A stretch of DNA of 64,000 bases from Perkinsus olseni (GCA_013115135.1 JABANP010000012.1:1-64000); one strand, 5' to 3'. Counted from the first letter of the stretch, positions 11,370 through 22,970 are shown. A program made the numbers and translations. Notes: a model not told the origin generated them from the letters alone.

Positions 11370-11386
11370 GGTGTCCGAGGGACACC
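11370..11386. repeat. Hairpin next to the LTR
   Basis: GGTGTCC-GAG-GGACACC forms a perfect 7-bp stem 12 bases inside the element from the left LTR, where a polypurine tract would be expected; none is obvious. Confidence 0.6.
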
Positions 11387-11469
11387 AAATATACTCGGAA
11401 ATAAAGAAAATGATCACGTAGTCATGCAATACTTAAAAATTCAATATCATCATAAGGATGTCCTTCTCA

Positions 11470-14400
11470 TCAATCTTCCGCCAGCATCAGGTTCTCTATG
11501 AAGTCCCTTAGGTCCTCGTCATCATCACCAGCTTCTTCTTGGCCAGGGTCCTCTTCATCTCCTTCGGGGGGTTCTTGCATGGCTGCGTCGTCCTCAGGGG
11601 CAATGATCTCGTTCAGGTAGGAGTCATGCTTGCGATCGTCGTCGTCGTAATAACGGCGCAGGTTGAAGATACCTTCTACGTATGGAAGTTCAGCACCACC
11701 CTCCGTACGGAGTCTGTACATAGTAGAGGTGTCGTTGCGCCAGGTGACGATGTAGGGTCCTTGCCAACCACATTCTTGCTTGAGGTTTCGGGGACAGAAC
11801 CGTAGCACACGATCTCCCACTACTGGAACATCAGGATGACCTCGTTGTTGAGCAGCCTTGAAGACTCGTTGGCGCACTCGGTCGTTCCGCTCACGCCACA
11901 TATCCATGTAGGAGGTTAACGACCTGCAACGACGATCGTGAATTTCCTCGCAGAGAGCGTCCAAATCTTCACCAAGTTGTCGTCGTTCGGGGTCTAACAA
12001 CCCTGGCAGCCAATCTTCCAAGCCCTGCTCGCCGTGCACCAACTCCTCACCCGTAGAGAAGCCCGCCAGATATCGTGGTCTTCTTCCATAGTACACTTCG
12101 TGTGGGCTGAGCCCCCCAAAGTCATGCATGGGCATCCGGTTGGCACAGGACACGGCCTCGGAGTAAATGGACACGAAGCTCCTTCCTTCATTTTGGGGGT
12201 CCAGAAGTCCTCGACGAACATAGGCCAGGATAGTACCATGGACGCGTTCGTGGAATCCCCCCAGGTGCATAGCATTGCGGGCCAGATAAGTAAAGGCAAT
12301 CCCCTGGCTTCTCAAGTAGCATTTGAAGTCGCCCGAAGTGAACTGGCTTCCCGGGTCCATCACCACGGCGTAGGGGCTACCGTGCATAGCAAACAACTTG
12401 TGCACCGAAGATGTCACGTTCTCCGTGGTGGGCGACTGCAAGACGTCGAATAGCACCAGGCAGCTGACGGGGTCAGTACACGTGAGGCCCAGACCTTAGA
12501 GGGGTTGTCATCGTCCTTGGTCATGAAGGGCCCCTGAATATCTAGAACGTAACAGTGTCCAACACTGAAGGACAATCCCGCCGGCCGAACCACGCCTCCT
12601 GCCCGTCTAGAGCAGTTACGCTCTCGAGCCCGTTGACAGACATCACAGTACTGCAGAAGTCGTCGAACAAGTTGTCGGACCTTGGGAGTGTAGTAGTGCT
12701 GCTGGTAGATGGCTAGCAGTTTGGGGGCCCCGGCATGACTGTGGTTCTGATGCAAAGTCTCGAAACACTCACTCACCGCCTTACCACGAGGAACCACCGG
12801 GAGACTCACCTCGGAGCGGACATTGTCGACCACGCTGGTTACACCCTTGAAGTAGAGAATCCCATCGTCACCTATGAAGAATAACTTCAGACCATTTGGC
12901 ACCTCATTGCTAGTGACGTTCTCTAGGGTCTCAATGATGGATCGGGTCCTCCCATCGGCTAGTTGCAGAGCTCGGATGCGGTCGGAGTGGAAGTAGTTCT
13001 CGATGTCAACCACCATAACCCTCGCTCGGACGTCAGCTCCGCTTGAATTCGGCGGTACCGGGGCCACATAGTCGACACCGGCAGCGGTAGAGTCAGAATG
13101 GGAAAGGTCGGTCGCCTCAGTGGGGTGATACCCGTCTTGACCAATGGAGACCGGTGTGGCAGTGTGCATGGCGGTGAGAACGAACGACCGAGTAGGCACG
13201 GAGGGAGGATCGTCGATAGAAGGCCGTGTGCAACAATCGGCCGGATTCTTACTGCCTTCCACATGCTTAACCTCCACGTAAATACCCATGTCGACCAGCG
13301 CTTCCATATCCCGTACAGCGGACTCTAGCCTTCTGATCTCCAAGTGGGTGATGGTCTTCAGCCGGCGTAGATTGTAGACACGACGGAGGCGGTAGATCAC
13401 ACACTCGCTGTCCACGTAGAAGACTACCCGAGTCGTGGTGAACTTGTAGTGAAGTCGGCGGACCATACTCAAGTACTTAGTCACCAGAGCAATACTGTCA
13501 GTCAGGACAATGGTCTCCTTCTTAGGGGTGGTCCATCTGCTCTCGGTTGGGCTGTACAAATGACCAGTGCCGACGACCCTATACCCTTGAGCATCATACA
13601 CCACGATGCCGCTAGCTACCTGACTGGCGTCGCTGAAGGCGTGGATTGTGGAGATATCGAGGGCACGTGGGACCCTAGTCATTTGGGGCGCCACGTTTCC
13701 TATAGTTTTGACCATCTTGATGAGGGCGTAGTCATAGCCTTCAGTGATGGTGGAATCCCACTGATCGGAATGTTGGTAGCACAACCTTCCCAAGTGTCTT
13801 AGCCACATCGAGTACTCTATGCCCAGACCCAAAGGGTCGTAGAAGCTCATCACCAAGCGAAAGGCCTGCCTTCTAGTCAACCTAACTGGGCTACCCTCGG
13901 TATGGATCAAACCGTCGTCGTAGCAGAAGTTCACTTGGAGGTGGTCGTCGATCCAGGTGTACCCAAGGTAATGCCCATCGCATGATGCCCATGAAGCCAT
14001 CTTCTTCTTGAGATTCCGCTCAAAGCCATGGTCTCCAAGTGCTCCGCACGCGTGGTCAGATACCTCTTCAGCTTGAGCCGCAGTTTCCCCTCGGGACTGA
14101 ACGTCGTCGACGTACATGCTGGTGTGCTTCTTGAGGGGCTCCTTAATGGGGGCAAGAGACTTAGCTTCTATAGTCGAGCGTATATCGAGGTAGGTGTCCA
14201 GGACTTGTAGAGCAACCGGGCCGAGATCTTGATGCTTGAGATGGCCATTGCAGAAGTCTCGTAGTTGAATGATGGCCTTGGTACTCTGCCCCAGCGCACT
14301 GGGGGCGAAGTTAGTGCCGAAACCCATAGACGACCAGGCTCCATACAGCAGCTCATCACCGAACAAGTTGACCATCCCAAAGAAGGGCTCGCTGGGGGAA

Positions 14401-14744
14401 TCGATCTTTATCTGATAGAACGCCCGCCGCAGGTCATCGGTGATCACAAAGGGGCTCAACCTGAAGAGGTGCAGGTTGCTCATCAAGGTCATGCCGTAGT
14501 CAAAGTCGTCGGGGATCGGCCCATCCAAGCACAGTCTATTGACACCCACACTCCCATCGGTCACCAACCTTACTTTGGTCGTAGTGTGATGAGGGCGGAT
14601 TACCGGAAAGGAAGGCACCAGATGGACCAGAGACTGTGGCTCTTCTCGATGCACGTGACCCTCGTCATATAGGCTTCGGATCACCGAAAGGTAATCCCCT
14701 CGCTCAGACGGCTTAAGCCTCTTGTCCGTGGTCGGGTGTATTAC
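11470..14744 (-). pseudogene. pol: Pao-like pol: reverse transcriptase, RNase H-like region, zinc finger, integrase; 5'-truncated and frameshifted
   Basis: Reading from 14744 down, the frame enters in the reverse transcriptase (VIRPHHTTTKVRLV, then the YVDD active site near 14,110). It continues through an RNase H-like block (HAFSDASQVASGIVV), an H2C2 zinc finger (HQNHSHAGAPKL...CDVCQRAR) and the start of integrase (first Asp in VLDIQGPF). Near 12478-12486 the frame shifts by one base. The second frame (start of track near 12456, stop 11470) carries the rest of integrase: VMDPGSQF (second Asp), HLGGFHERVHGT (Glu), and a C-terminal WQGPYIVTWRND segment. An acidic tail ends it. The domain order and A17/Pao-like motifs place it in Pao/BEL. 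Gag, protease and the RT start are absent upstream, where the sequence passes straight into the TCGTACAC minisatellite. Confidence 0.88.
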
Positions 14745-14745
14745 G

Positions 14746-14990
14746 ATTCGTACACCGAAAACTCGTACACTATCGCTTCGTACACGGCTCGTACACTGAA
14801 TACTCGTTCACTCATTGGATTCATACATCGTCATTTCGTACACTTGAGACTCGTACACGTAATACTCGTACTCGTGACACTCGTACATATAATACTCGTT
14901 CATGTAGTGAGTCGTACACTTAAAGTTCGTACACGTGAATCTCATACACTGGCAACTCGTACACGAGCACAACTCGTACACTCCAGCGCA
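14746..14990. repeat. Minisatellite: conserved TCGTACAC alternating with variable 7-base filler
   Basis: About 16 copies of the octamer TCGTACAC (occasionally TCATACA or TCGTTCA) recur every 15 bases or so. The intervening seven bases differ almost every time. It abuts the truncated pol on one side and the tRNA-like segment of the MULE insertion region on the other. A standard minisatellite would keep the whole unit similar; here only half of the unit is constrained. Confidence 0.85.
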
Positions 14991-15032
14991 GTGTAACTGA
15001 TACCCAAGTCTATCAATGTCCTTCCGTTGGAA

Positions 15033-15106
15033 TTCTGGGATGGTGGTTACTGCGGTAGTTTCCTATCCGGATGGTCGTGGGTTCGAATCCGGGAAGCTCT
15101 TTGGTC
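15033..15106 (+). repeat. tRNA-derived sequence (pseudo-tRNA or SINE head)
   Basis: GGTGGTTACTGCGGTAG resembles a D-arm/A box, and GTGGGTTCGAATCC, about 45 bases downstream, is a T-arm/B box. The T-stem is only partly paired and no 7-bp acceptor stem closes, so I do not call a working tRNA. It lies between the minisatellite and the MULE gene. Confidence 0.4.
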
Positions 15107-15332
15107 AGTTTATTCCATATCGCTTGTTTGTGATCGTTGACGACGACTCGTTGTCCTACCCTGACACGCCCAAGCACTCGTTAACGCAAGGCAGCGAATG
15201 GACAGAAACATTCAGTATCCTCATTCAGGACTCCTCGGCAAGATGTTGAGTAAGTTCAAATTAAAACGGGCAAGACTTGATCGGTTTCACAGATATGAAG
15301 GAATACCAACCAGTCGTGACGGTCGGGCGATT

Positions 15333-17242
15333 TTATTGTTGAGAGGGTGCTGCCGTTCTGCGTCGCTTAGGCCTATCGACATTTTGCCGGGTACCACCAT
15401 TTCGAGCTCGAGCGACGCAGCCAGCGCACAGACCCATATAGCGTTGGTATTCAGGCATAGATAGGCGGATAGTACCATAAGAGAAATAGCTGGAGAATAG
15501 ATTGTTAAGATCACGCTCACAATCTCGCCTTTTAAGGCTCACATCTCGCTGTTTATCACCAAGTTTGGCACGTTGTAGATCGATTTGAGCGCGATTATGC
15601 AGCTCTAATAATATAAAAACAGTAAAGAAGAAACTTTGATTGTGACTACCCAACCTCCTGTTAATTTTTCGGTTAAACGCTTCGGCAACATTGGACGTCC
15701 TGTGAGTTGATGATTTACCGCTCGCAACCTCTGAGGCATTCCACTGCGGGGGAGGGAATAGGGGCGGGCGATTGCCAGCGGGATCTCCAGACACATAAGT
15801 GGCATTGAGATACTCGAGGAACTTGGTTGCGGCTTTCTTCTCAGTCTGGCCATATTTCTCCGCAGTATTCTCGAAATAACCTACGATTGCTTCCCAAGCG
15901 GGTTGCAGATGGTCCAGAGGGACAAACGGTAGACCGCGTATCATATCACACATGGTTCTAAAACCATGAGTATTATTGCGATGGTATTTGGTCAATTCCA
16001 GCTTATCCACACGGCGCATGACACTCTGAGAGTAGTGGAAGAGACAAAGATGATGATGGACTTGGCCTATCCGGTTGGCGAAAGTTTTGATAAATCCCCC
16101 CTCAAAGTCACTTATTACAGTTTGCACCTTAGGCTTCTTTTGACATATCTTCAAGCATTTGTTATGCAAGAGGAACATAAGTTTCTCATATGTTGCAGCA
16201 GAACGACTCTCAAGGAAGGCGAAGACCAGAGGGGTATTGACTGGTGTACCAGGCTTGTGGAAGACCAGCAGCTGGTTGAATAGACCACTAGCGGCTTTGA
16301 AGGTACCATCGATAATCCATGTTTTTGCTTCCACAAACTGGTGCATAGCAGAGTTAGTTGCAAGCACAACTATACGCTCATTAGCCACTATCTCGTTGAT
16401 GAGGACAAATGGCTCCCCTGAGAAGTCCTCCAGACCATCAGGAAAGTCTACTTCCGCGGTAGACTTGGGATTAGGAGGCATATTCGCAGCACGCTGCCGA
16501 TATATCAGGGGGCCGAAGCGCGCTAGTCCTCCGACTTGGCAGCGAAGTTCTGACGGTACAATTTTGACGGCCTCTTCATAAATGACCGAAGCAGGCTGGA
16601 AAGGGGTTTCGCGGATAACTTCTTTTATTCTATGGGCTAATACACGATTCCAGCCATCCGAACTGAAGCAAAACTTTCGAGCGACATCAAGACCTGTGAT
16701 AACTTACATGTCAGGAGGCGAGTGATCATGAACCTGCACGCTCTGCTGATCCAAGATTTCGTCGATTTCGTCAGACTCGAACGATGATCCGACTTGGGCA
16801 TTAGCAATATCGGTGTAGGCGGTTGCCTTGCAACCTTGCGTTGCGCATACATACCTTATCTGAAAGCAAGCGGTTCCAAAGCCTTAATCGGATTTGTTTC
16901 ATGGTCCGTAGTACTCTTTGCTTATTGGAAGTAGGTCGCCTCCAATATTTGTATCCGTCAATGATGAGAATTTTGCCGGCCTTTCCCGTCCGCTTAGACA
17001 TCCGACTTGAAGGTACAAATCTCCAATGCATTTCGAGTTCCGAGTGAGAGAACTCGCTTGGCACGTCAGAGGCTTCATCGTCAGAGGAACTGTCCCAATA
17101 TTCGGAACCGGAATCTAAAACAAATCAATCCGATCGTTTGTATGCCGCAGAATCAGGAGCCTCGTGATGACGTAGACTTACCATTCGAGGGGCAAACATC
17201 ATGTCCACCTTGATAATCAAATCCATGGTAAGCGAGCGACAT
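15333..17242 (-). CDS. MULE transposase with N-terminal FLYWCH zinc finger, four exons
   Basis: Exons on the minus strand are 17242-17182, 17114-16915, 16859-16708 and 16662-15333. The introns are 67, 55 and 45 nt, all GT-AG and in frame, giving 580 residues. Exons 2-3 encode a FLYWCH finger: LIIDGYKYWRR, then across the splice RYVCATQGCKATAYTD. Exon 4 holds the MULE catalytic core: WIIDGTFKAA (first Asp), VISDFEGGF (second Asp), the HHHLCLFHYSQ block and RTSNVAEAFNRKINR (Glu). The C-terminus is basic (RPKRRR). FLYWCH-MULE fusions are known in eukaryotes; the finger is thought to bind the element ends. The gene lies inside the Pao-like element, and its ATG is 17 bases from the end of the gag-like ORF. 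I could not identify terminal inverted repeats or a target duplication, so the transposon's limits are unknown. The reading frame looks intact. Confidence 0.88.
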
Positions 17243-17258
17243 AGGAAGCTGACTGAGG

Positions 17259-18275
17259 TTAGCCTAGGTTAATAGGTTTTTGGCGAATCCAGTATCTCTG
17301 AGCCGTTCGCTGCGACTCGCAAGCAGTGAGCAACAGCGGAGCGAAGGTGATAAGTTTGTTCGTACCGAATTCGTGATAATCTGCGAGGCAGGAGTTGGCT
17401 GAAGAAGAATCGGAGTAGTACACCCTTACGGGAGGTGAGGTCACAGGCACCAAACCAACTTGCCAATCTGGATGGTGAGAACGAATAGGGTGGTCACTTG
17501 CTGGAGGTCCATACCGTGGCTGATCGTAGGTCTCGTTATCTTCGTCTAGCCTAGAAGGTAAGGGTATAGGGTTACCCGACGTCAAACCAGATTGCCGATC
17601 AGGATGGTGTGAACGAGTAGGGTGATCGCCTGCTGGATGTTCATACCGTGGCTGGTCGTAGATCTCGTTACCTTCACCTGACTGAGAAGGCAGAGGTAGA
17701 GGATGGTCCCCGTCTAGGGTTGGATTGGGGTTACCGATTGGTCGTTGGTCTCCTGGGCCATCATTATCAGTTTGATTCCCAGAGGGTCCACCATCACCAC
17801 TAGGTTGATCTGGATGTCCGGAACGAATAGTTTGGCCGCGCTCGGGAGGTCCATACCGGGCAAAGTCAGCGACTTGAGTTCCAGGAGGGACACCACCAGA
17901 ACCGCTAGGTTGGTCATGAGGTTCAGAACGAATAGGTGGTCCGCGTTCATGAGATTCATACCGTGAGCTTGATCCTTGACCTCCCTCCTGGTCAGAACGC
18001 TCGTTCTCAGACACATCGTTCTCAATGTTGTCGCCTGTGGGAGTCATAGTGGGGGGAGAAGTGTCCTCTAGCTCGTCAATGGAGCCTTGATCGCCACGAT
18101 GATAGCCAGGTAGACTAGATAGATCGTCACCAGTAGGCGTGGAGTCGTCATTCTCGTGGCTAGGAATGATAGCCGGAGGGTTGGAACCAGAAGCTGGTGC
18201 GGCCTTGGCTTTAGCCCTCGCTTTGGCTCGAGCAGCACGTTCAGAATAGGATGAGGCACTGCTTGTGGATACCAT
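17259..18275 (-). CDS. gag: Gag-like ORF of the Pao-like element, repeat-rich
   Basis: The frame is 338 codons long and its ATG lies 21 bases inside the right LTR. The product begins with an Ala/Lys/Arg-rich block (ARAKARAKAKAA). It then carries at least four imperfect repeats of about 40 residues built around RYGPP...IRS.HPD.PSG, rich in Pro, Gly, Asp and His. A hydrophobic stretch (ITFAPLLLTACE) lies near the end. Position and basic/disordered composition suggest gag, but no CCHC knuckle or capsid motif is visible, so this is inference from position. It ends abruptly next to the MULE and may be truncated by that insertion. An alternative is an unrelated cellular gene captured between the LTRs. 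Confidence 0.5.
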   Translation of the reverse strand: MVSTSSASSYSERAARAKARAKAKAAPASGSNPPAIIPSHENDDSTPTGDDLSSLPGYHRGDQGSIDELEDTSPPTMTPTGDNIENDVSENERSDQEGGQGSSSRYESHERGPPIRSEPHDQPSGSGGVPPGTQVADFARYGPPERGQTIRSGHPDQPSGDGGPSGNQTDNDGPGDQRPIGNPNPTLDGDHPLPLPSQSGEGNEIYDQPRYEHPAGDHPTRSHHPDRQSGLTSGNPIPLPSRLDEDNETYDQPRYGPPASDHPIRSHHPDWQVGLVPVTSPPVRVYYSDSSSANSCLADYHEFGTNKLITFAPLLLTACESQRTAQRYWIRQKPINLG

Positions 18276-18295
18276 TTCTGGATATCCCGGTAGAA

Positions 18296-18820
18296 TGTGT
18301 CGTTCCAGTTAGAGTAGATGTAACAACCGAGGGATAGTATGAGCTCCCTACAAGAGGCCGTAGTCGCAAAGGGACGTGGTTCTCGATGTGAAAGGGTCCT
18401 CGGTCCAACTTGGAACGATCGGTGGCTGCCACAGGCGAAGCGTCGACTGTGGTTGGAACTGCGAATCAAGAGGAATCACCGAAATCCACTTGAAGTCACG
18501 CAACCGAAGCTCGAGAGTTGCGAAAAGAACTATCAGCAGCACAGCCCTAGATGCACGGGCTGTCGGAGTACTTGAGTAGATACGACGGACGGGGATAGAC
18601 TACAGAGGACCGAGTGGTCGACTATAGTCGGGCAAAAGGGATAGACCAACAATGATCTTACACACAGAAATACATCTAGCGCTATCGCCCAACGGTTTCT
18701 TCGTAGTGCAATCCGTTACACAAAGAAGATACCGGGCGCAAAAGGGACATGGAGGTCTCAGGTTCGATCCCGGCCACTCACAGTTTGGGGGCAGCCATCG
18801 GATCACGCTGATACGACACA
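18296..18820 (-). repeat. 5' LTR (right copy) of the Pao-like element
   Basis: It has the same TGTGTCGT...ACGACACA ends as the left copy and about 98% identity by eye. The high identity implies that insertion of the retrotransposon, or the last gene conversion between LTRs, was recent. Confidence 0.85.
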
Positions 18821-18824
18821 CAGT

Positions 18825-21700
18825 CATCGCTGTTACGGAGAAAAGAGCATTGAGAATGTCTTGAGCGTGATTCTGCGCTATCGGCATCGCGCCCGCCCAT
18901 GCCGTTCGTTGTAGCGCTCGCCCACATTCAGTGCACTGTCTCTGAGTCTCGCGGGTTTCTCACGGTGCCCCTCGAACGTGTCTCATTGTTTACTCTCGTT
19001 ATTTCAACTTTGACCGTCATGTCCTACGATTTCTCCCGTCCCTTCTCTTCAACCGTTAGTACTAGTGTCCGTAGACGACTCTCAAATCGGAGGACAGATC
19101 GGGGTATGTGGCCATCTCGGCATCGGATCTCGTCCTGGATAACCCGCTGGACTCTCGGTGTCAACCGGGTCGGACTAAGTCGACCGTAAGTATCTCGACA
19201 TAGCCCTTGTTCTGCTACCGCTCGAGTCGGTCCGACTCTTCACTGGCTAAGCTAAGGCGTGCTATCGACTATTCACTATACGGTGGGATGTATATCGATA
19301 AGTCAGAGTGTTGCGGACGAGCATCAGGTTGGACTGAGAGAGGCGTTTAGGTTTCGTCCTCGATTTTCTCTTGCGCAAGTCTTGTCTTCCAAAATTTGAA
19401 ATCCGTATCCGTATTCTGTTCTCCGCTGCGTCTTGGGTCGAACGTCGCAAAGTGCAGAGTGCTACTGCAACTACCTGTACCACCGTCAAAGTGTCTACCG
19501 AGGCCGTGGCTTCGCTTGTGATGACCATGCGCCATTCGTATGGAGACGCTGTGGCTGTGTAGGTACTGGACCCGGCACTGGGCCGTTGGAGCGTCCTGTC
19601 TGATGTATCTCATGCCAACCTCGGCCTATCTTTATCAGGCTTATACTAACAATGCTGTTCACCTTCTGCTTATTGGCCTGTGGTAGTACTAATATCCGGA
19701 CTGCCGTGAAACACCGCCACAGTCGATCAAAAGTGAACTAAGTCATTCTCGAGAACGTTTCTGTCAACCGAGCCAGGCGCCCTGAGACACGGCCAAAAAG
19801 GCGCTGCTTCGCCTTTCATGGCGTGGCGTGCGCCTCCAGGGAGAATTCACAGCACTTTCATTCTCGCCCTAGCAGCGCCGTCGCTTTGGTCTATCATCCG
19901 TCTTACGTAAATGCCATGACGGTAGTTACCGTGTTGTTGTAGGTATGGCTTCGTAACATTTGTATCGTTCATGGCCGACTACGTGTGTCTGCCGGAGATG
20001 TCACCATCGGAACGGAAAAGCTTACCTAGCGATGCCTCCCAGGAAACGGCCAAAGTTCACCCCATCAGCATGGGGAACGAGGGATCGAGTTGTTGCATCT
20101 ATAGCGTTCTGGGTCTCGGCGGCTGAGAGTAGTACGGGTGCCGATAGGAAGTGAACCTCACATGGAAGGAGCAGTTCGATACACTTGACACTGTCGTGTA
20201 GCTTAGATACTTTCGTGCTGCTGTGCTTTCGTATATCGTAGGAGTTTTTTTGGAAAACGGTGTTCATTTTTTATCAGAAAATGTGCAGGATTTCGTGCGA
20301 ATACTCGAAGTAGAATTTTGATGTTTCCACTTGTGGATAGCTGAGTTGGCGATTGGTAGTCGGCAGTAGTATCCGCCCGATGACATGGAGTTATGAGCCC
20401 GTCAGCGTTCGTTGCACCGACCAATAAAAGTTGGCCGAGCTTGTATTTCCCGAGATGCCAGATAACAGTGCCATTGAGGGATAAACTTAACAAATATGCT
20501 ACTTGGCACGAAATAACTGAATTAGTACAAGCTATCGCGCACGAGTCACTACAACTCAAGCAAAATATCACTGCGCCGACAGAGACCGCGCGCCACAAAA
20601 CTTCATGGGGAGCATGAGACATTCATGGCTCATCACATTACTCTGTCGAACCGAGCTGCGCTCAGGTTGGTCTCGTGTCCATTCGTACATGATACCTCTG
20701 TTACTAGCAGCCGTCTCGGCTGTGTGCATCGTGTGGAGCAGAAGGTAGTACTGGGACGAGTTGGCTGGAACCGTCTCTTGCGGATGGCACTGTAAGGTGT
20801 CGTTGTGAATTATTTTTGCCTTTACTAGGACTCATGTTACTCATTATGCGCTGATCGTCTTGTGCATGCGTGCAATGATATTGGTCCAGCCCTATGAATA
20901 GGGCTTACAGCGCGAACCAAACCGTCATGCAAATCGCCTTTTCCAAGATATCTTGGCCTTGGGAAGATGTAATGATAATGAGAGTTGAAATCGATTGACA
21001 ACGTTTCAGAACCGTTTCATCATCCATGGTTACGTTATGAGAGAGCGTAAATTTTCGGATCCTGCTCCCCGACCCAAACGGTTTGGTTCGCACTGTGGAA
21101 GAAACCCTCACACCTCTCCTAAGTAGCATTGTCTTTGTGAAACACTGGACAAGCAATAGCTCACCGATGTCTAGCGATATCTCTCTCAGTTCGAACTCTG
21201 CTGGAGTATGGGTCTTCCGGCACTTCACTTGGCACGTGATATCTAGCCTCTCACTGACGGTGACGGCCCTGTGGAACGGCAAGGCGTGGCTGTAGCCTGT
21301 GGTGACACAGTGGTGACACAGTGATACCTTGAAGTTGATATTTGCGATTAATATGCAGCGCATGCGTATTATAGCCGACTACAGTGTCGAACCATTTCGA
21401 GGGTGTTGAGCAAATAGCGGGTCTTGGCAACGGAACTATCGGCGACTGCGAGATAACTTTATTTCGAACTAGGGGTTCTTACAAATACCCTGCCCTTAGT
21501 TCTTGGGAGAAAAGATTCATCTTCGCCACCACCCGGCAGCTCATCATTCGCTCGCGTGTGAGTATATTATTTTTCCATGCTTCTTTCCCAGTCATCGTGT
21601 AATTGTTTTGGCGAATGCTTTTCTGAACGGTCTCGGTGGTCAGCGGAGGGGAGCAGCAGAAAGTGATATTCGTTTCGGAGATCGTTCTGTGCAGTGTCGT
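18825..21700. other. Spacer, no gene recognised
   Basis: Several frames of 60-150 codons exist (for example minus-strand 21363-20905 and 20622-20203, plus-strand 19018-19189) without recognisable motifs. A minus-strand frame near 21.2 kb contains splice-like GTGAGC and CCACAG, but I cannot build a supported chain. A perfect 8-2-8 palindrome (AGCCCTAT/ATAGGGCT) sits at 20888-20905. A 40-base block ending in TGTGCATGCGTGCAA at about 20836-20876 recurs at 39341-39381. Confidence 0.4.
20836..20876 (+). repeat. Dispersed 40-bp block, copy 1
   Basis: GTTACTCATTATGCGC followed by GATCGTC and TGTGCATGCGTGCAA matches 39341-39381 with only three or four differences. Shorter versions of the terminal word occur at 8651, 26427, 39850 and 42446. 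All copies are in spacers. Confidence 0.7.
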
Positions 21701-21714
21701 TGCTGGTGATCCGA

Positions 21715-22684
21715 ATGGTGACGACTCAGCAGTTCATCATTGGAGCTTCCGCTGCTGCGGTGCTCTCGAACCTACCCCTTGTCCAGCTCCATCCGCACGG
21801 GTGCCCGCTAGCCCCGCCCCCAGTGATGTAAGAACGCGGCTTCTGAGTTTCGGCGATGGAAGGCTGATAGACTTGAGCGTGTGCATCTCCTCTTTGACTC
21901 GCCCGTTTGTCACGCTTGCCATTGTCAGGAGTACCCTCCGCTGTACAGCTGGTATTTCGATGGTCGTGAAGGTGCTGCACATTGCTTATTCGAGAACGTT
22001 GGTGACGATCGTCTTGTGGATACGTCAATAAGGGGCATGGAGATTCGTATTACCGACAGTACCGTTGAGACAGGTTCCATCAAGTGCCCCAGAACTGATC
22101 CATTCCCTGTCTTTATTACGAAGTGAGCGACTGATGTGAGACTCATACGCAGTTATCCGCCTTCCAGATACCATGGTCGCCGCGCTCTCAAAACATACGA
22201 GTTTGTCAATAATTCCGTCGCTTATAACAGGCAGAATGTTGCTACGGGTTCGTTCTGTCTCCATGATTTTGGAGACCATACGCCTCCTGAGGCCTCTGGT
22301 CTGGACCCGCTAAGGGAACTCAATCAAGCGGCGTTTCGTGGCGAAAGGGAGACGCTGTTCGCGGCAATTGGTGAAGTGGAGTTCCCGCCGAAGCTCCCAA
22401 TTCTCTCAGAAGGATATTTCCGCTATTGGTGGGGAAGGGAGTTCAAAACGGAGGTCGCGGAAAGGGCGATCGGATATACCGAAGCAGTATGCTTAGCTGT
22501 GCAGAGGGCCATGAAGAAACAACTCGGCACTTTCGTACAAGTTTGCGGCAAGTTTTATAGAGAATCTGAGGGAGCCATCGCGGCAGCCAGACGCGCCGAC
22601 TGGGTTTTCAATACAAGTGCTCTCGATGTTCCTTGGAAGGGAACCCTCACTAAGGTGACGCCCCGCGTTGAAGTGGCAGGATGA
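21715..22684 (+). CDS. Secreted protein, tandem family member 1 of 3
   Basis: Exons 21715-21822, 21929-22122 and 22168-22684 give 272 residues. Exon 1 encodes a signal peptide (QFIIGASAAAVLSNLPL) and a short tail. Exon 2 encodes EYPPLYSWYFD, a Cys, then STVETGSIKCPRTDPFPVF. Exon 3 encodes TYEFVNNSVAYN, CLHDFGDH, GLDPLRELN, VEFPPKLPIL and an Ala/Arg-rich end. The same order and the same intron positions and phases (0 and 2) recur in the two following genes. In this copy the donor that keeps frame is GTGATG at 21823, one step upstream of the GTAAGA used by alignment with the others, so either the donor slipped or there is a one-base change. I recognise no family. A role at the cell surface or outside the cell is inferred from the signal peptide only. 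Confidence 0.72.
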
Positions 22685-22970
22685 TACTTATGGTCGGACG
22701 CTGTCTGGATCTCTTTCACTTTGTTTGTCTCTTTTCTCATTCCCCTTTCGCCGATGGGTGAGATGTCATGCTAGAAACAGGATGTTAGATGAACGTGTTG
22801 TGTGTAGCTACGGCTCAGCTGTTGTGTTGGCTCAAGCAAAGAGGGCCACATGCTTCTCGGGGCATCTCTCTGCAGCTCAGCGTATCTGCCGCCGTCCCAG
22901 AGCCTCTCCCGCTCAGGGCAATCGCTTTATCATTGTAGCACTTTTTGGGGTGTTGCGTCTGGTCTCTCTA

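Larger units (their letters stand above)
10833..18820 (-). mobile_element. Pao/BEL-type LTR retrotransposon, internally replaced or invaded
   Basis: Two direct repeats of about 525 bp (10833-11358 and 18296-18820) begin TGTGTCGT and end ACGACACA, the TG...CA ends of LTRs. They differ at only about eight positions by eye. Read on the minus strand, the order is 5' LTR, a gag-like ORF whose ATG lies 21 bases inside the LTR, a MULE gene, a minisatellite, the 3' part of a Pao-like pol, then the 3' LTR about 110 bases after the pol stop. Odd points: flanks AGAG and CAGT do not form a target duplication, no TGG-type primer binding site follows the 5' LTR, and protease plus the start of reverse transcriptase are missing. 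The structure fits a defective element in which a second transposon landed, or recombination between two related elements. Confidence 0.8.

Noticed and set aside
10828..18825. Target-site duplication flanking the LTR pair
   Set aside because: The bases next to the outer LTR ends (AGAG and CAGT) do not match at any length from 4 to 6.
20905..21363. 152-codon minus-strand frame
   Set aside because: No domain is recognised, and splice-like signals did not join into a chain that keeps frame on both sides.
22818..22840. TTGGCTCAAG, the 3' end of the dinoflagellate/Perkinsus spliced leader, upstream of secreted-family member 2
   Set aside because: The preceding bases do not match the leader, and the region aligns with the upstream region of member 3 without the word, so it is likely chance.
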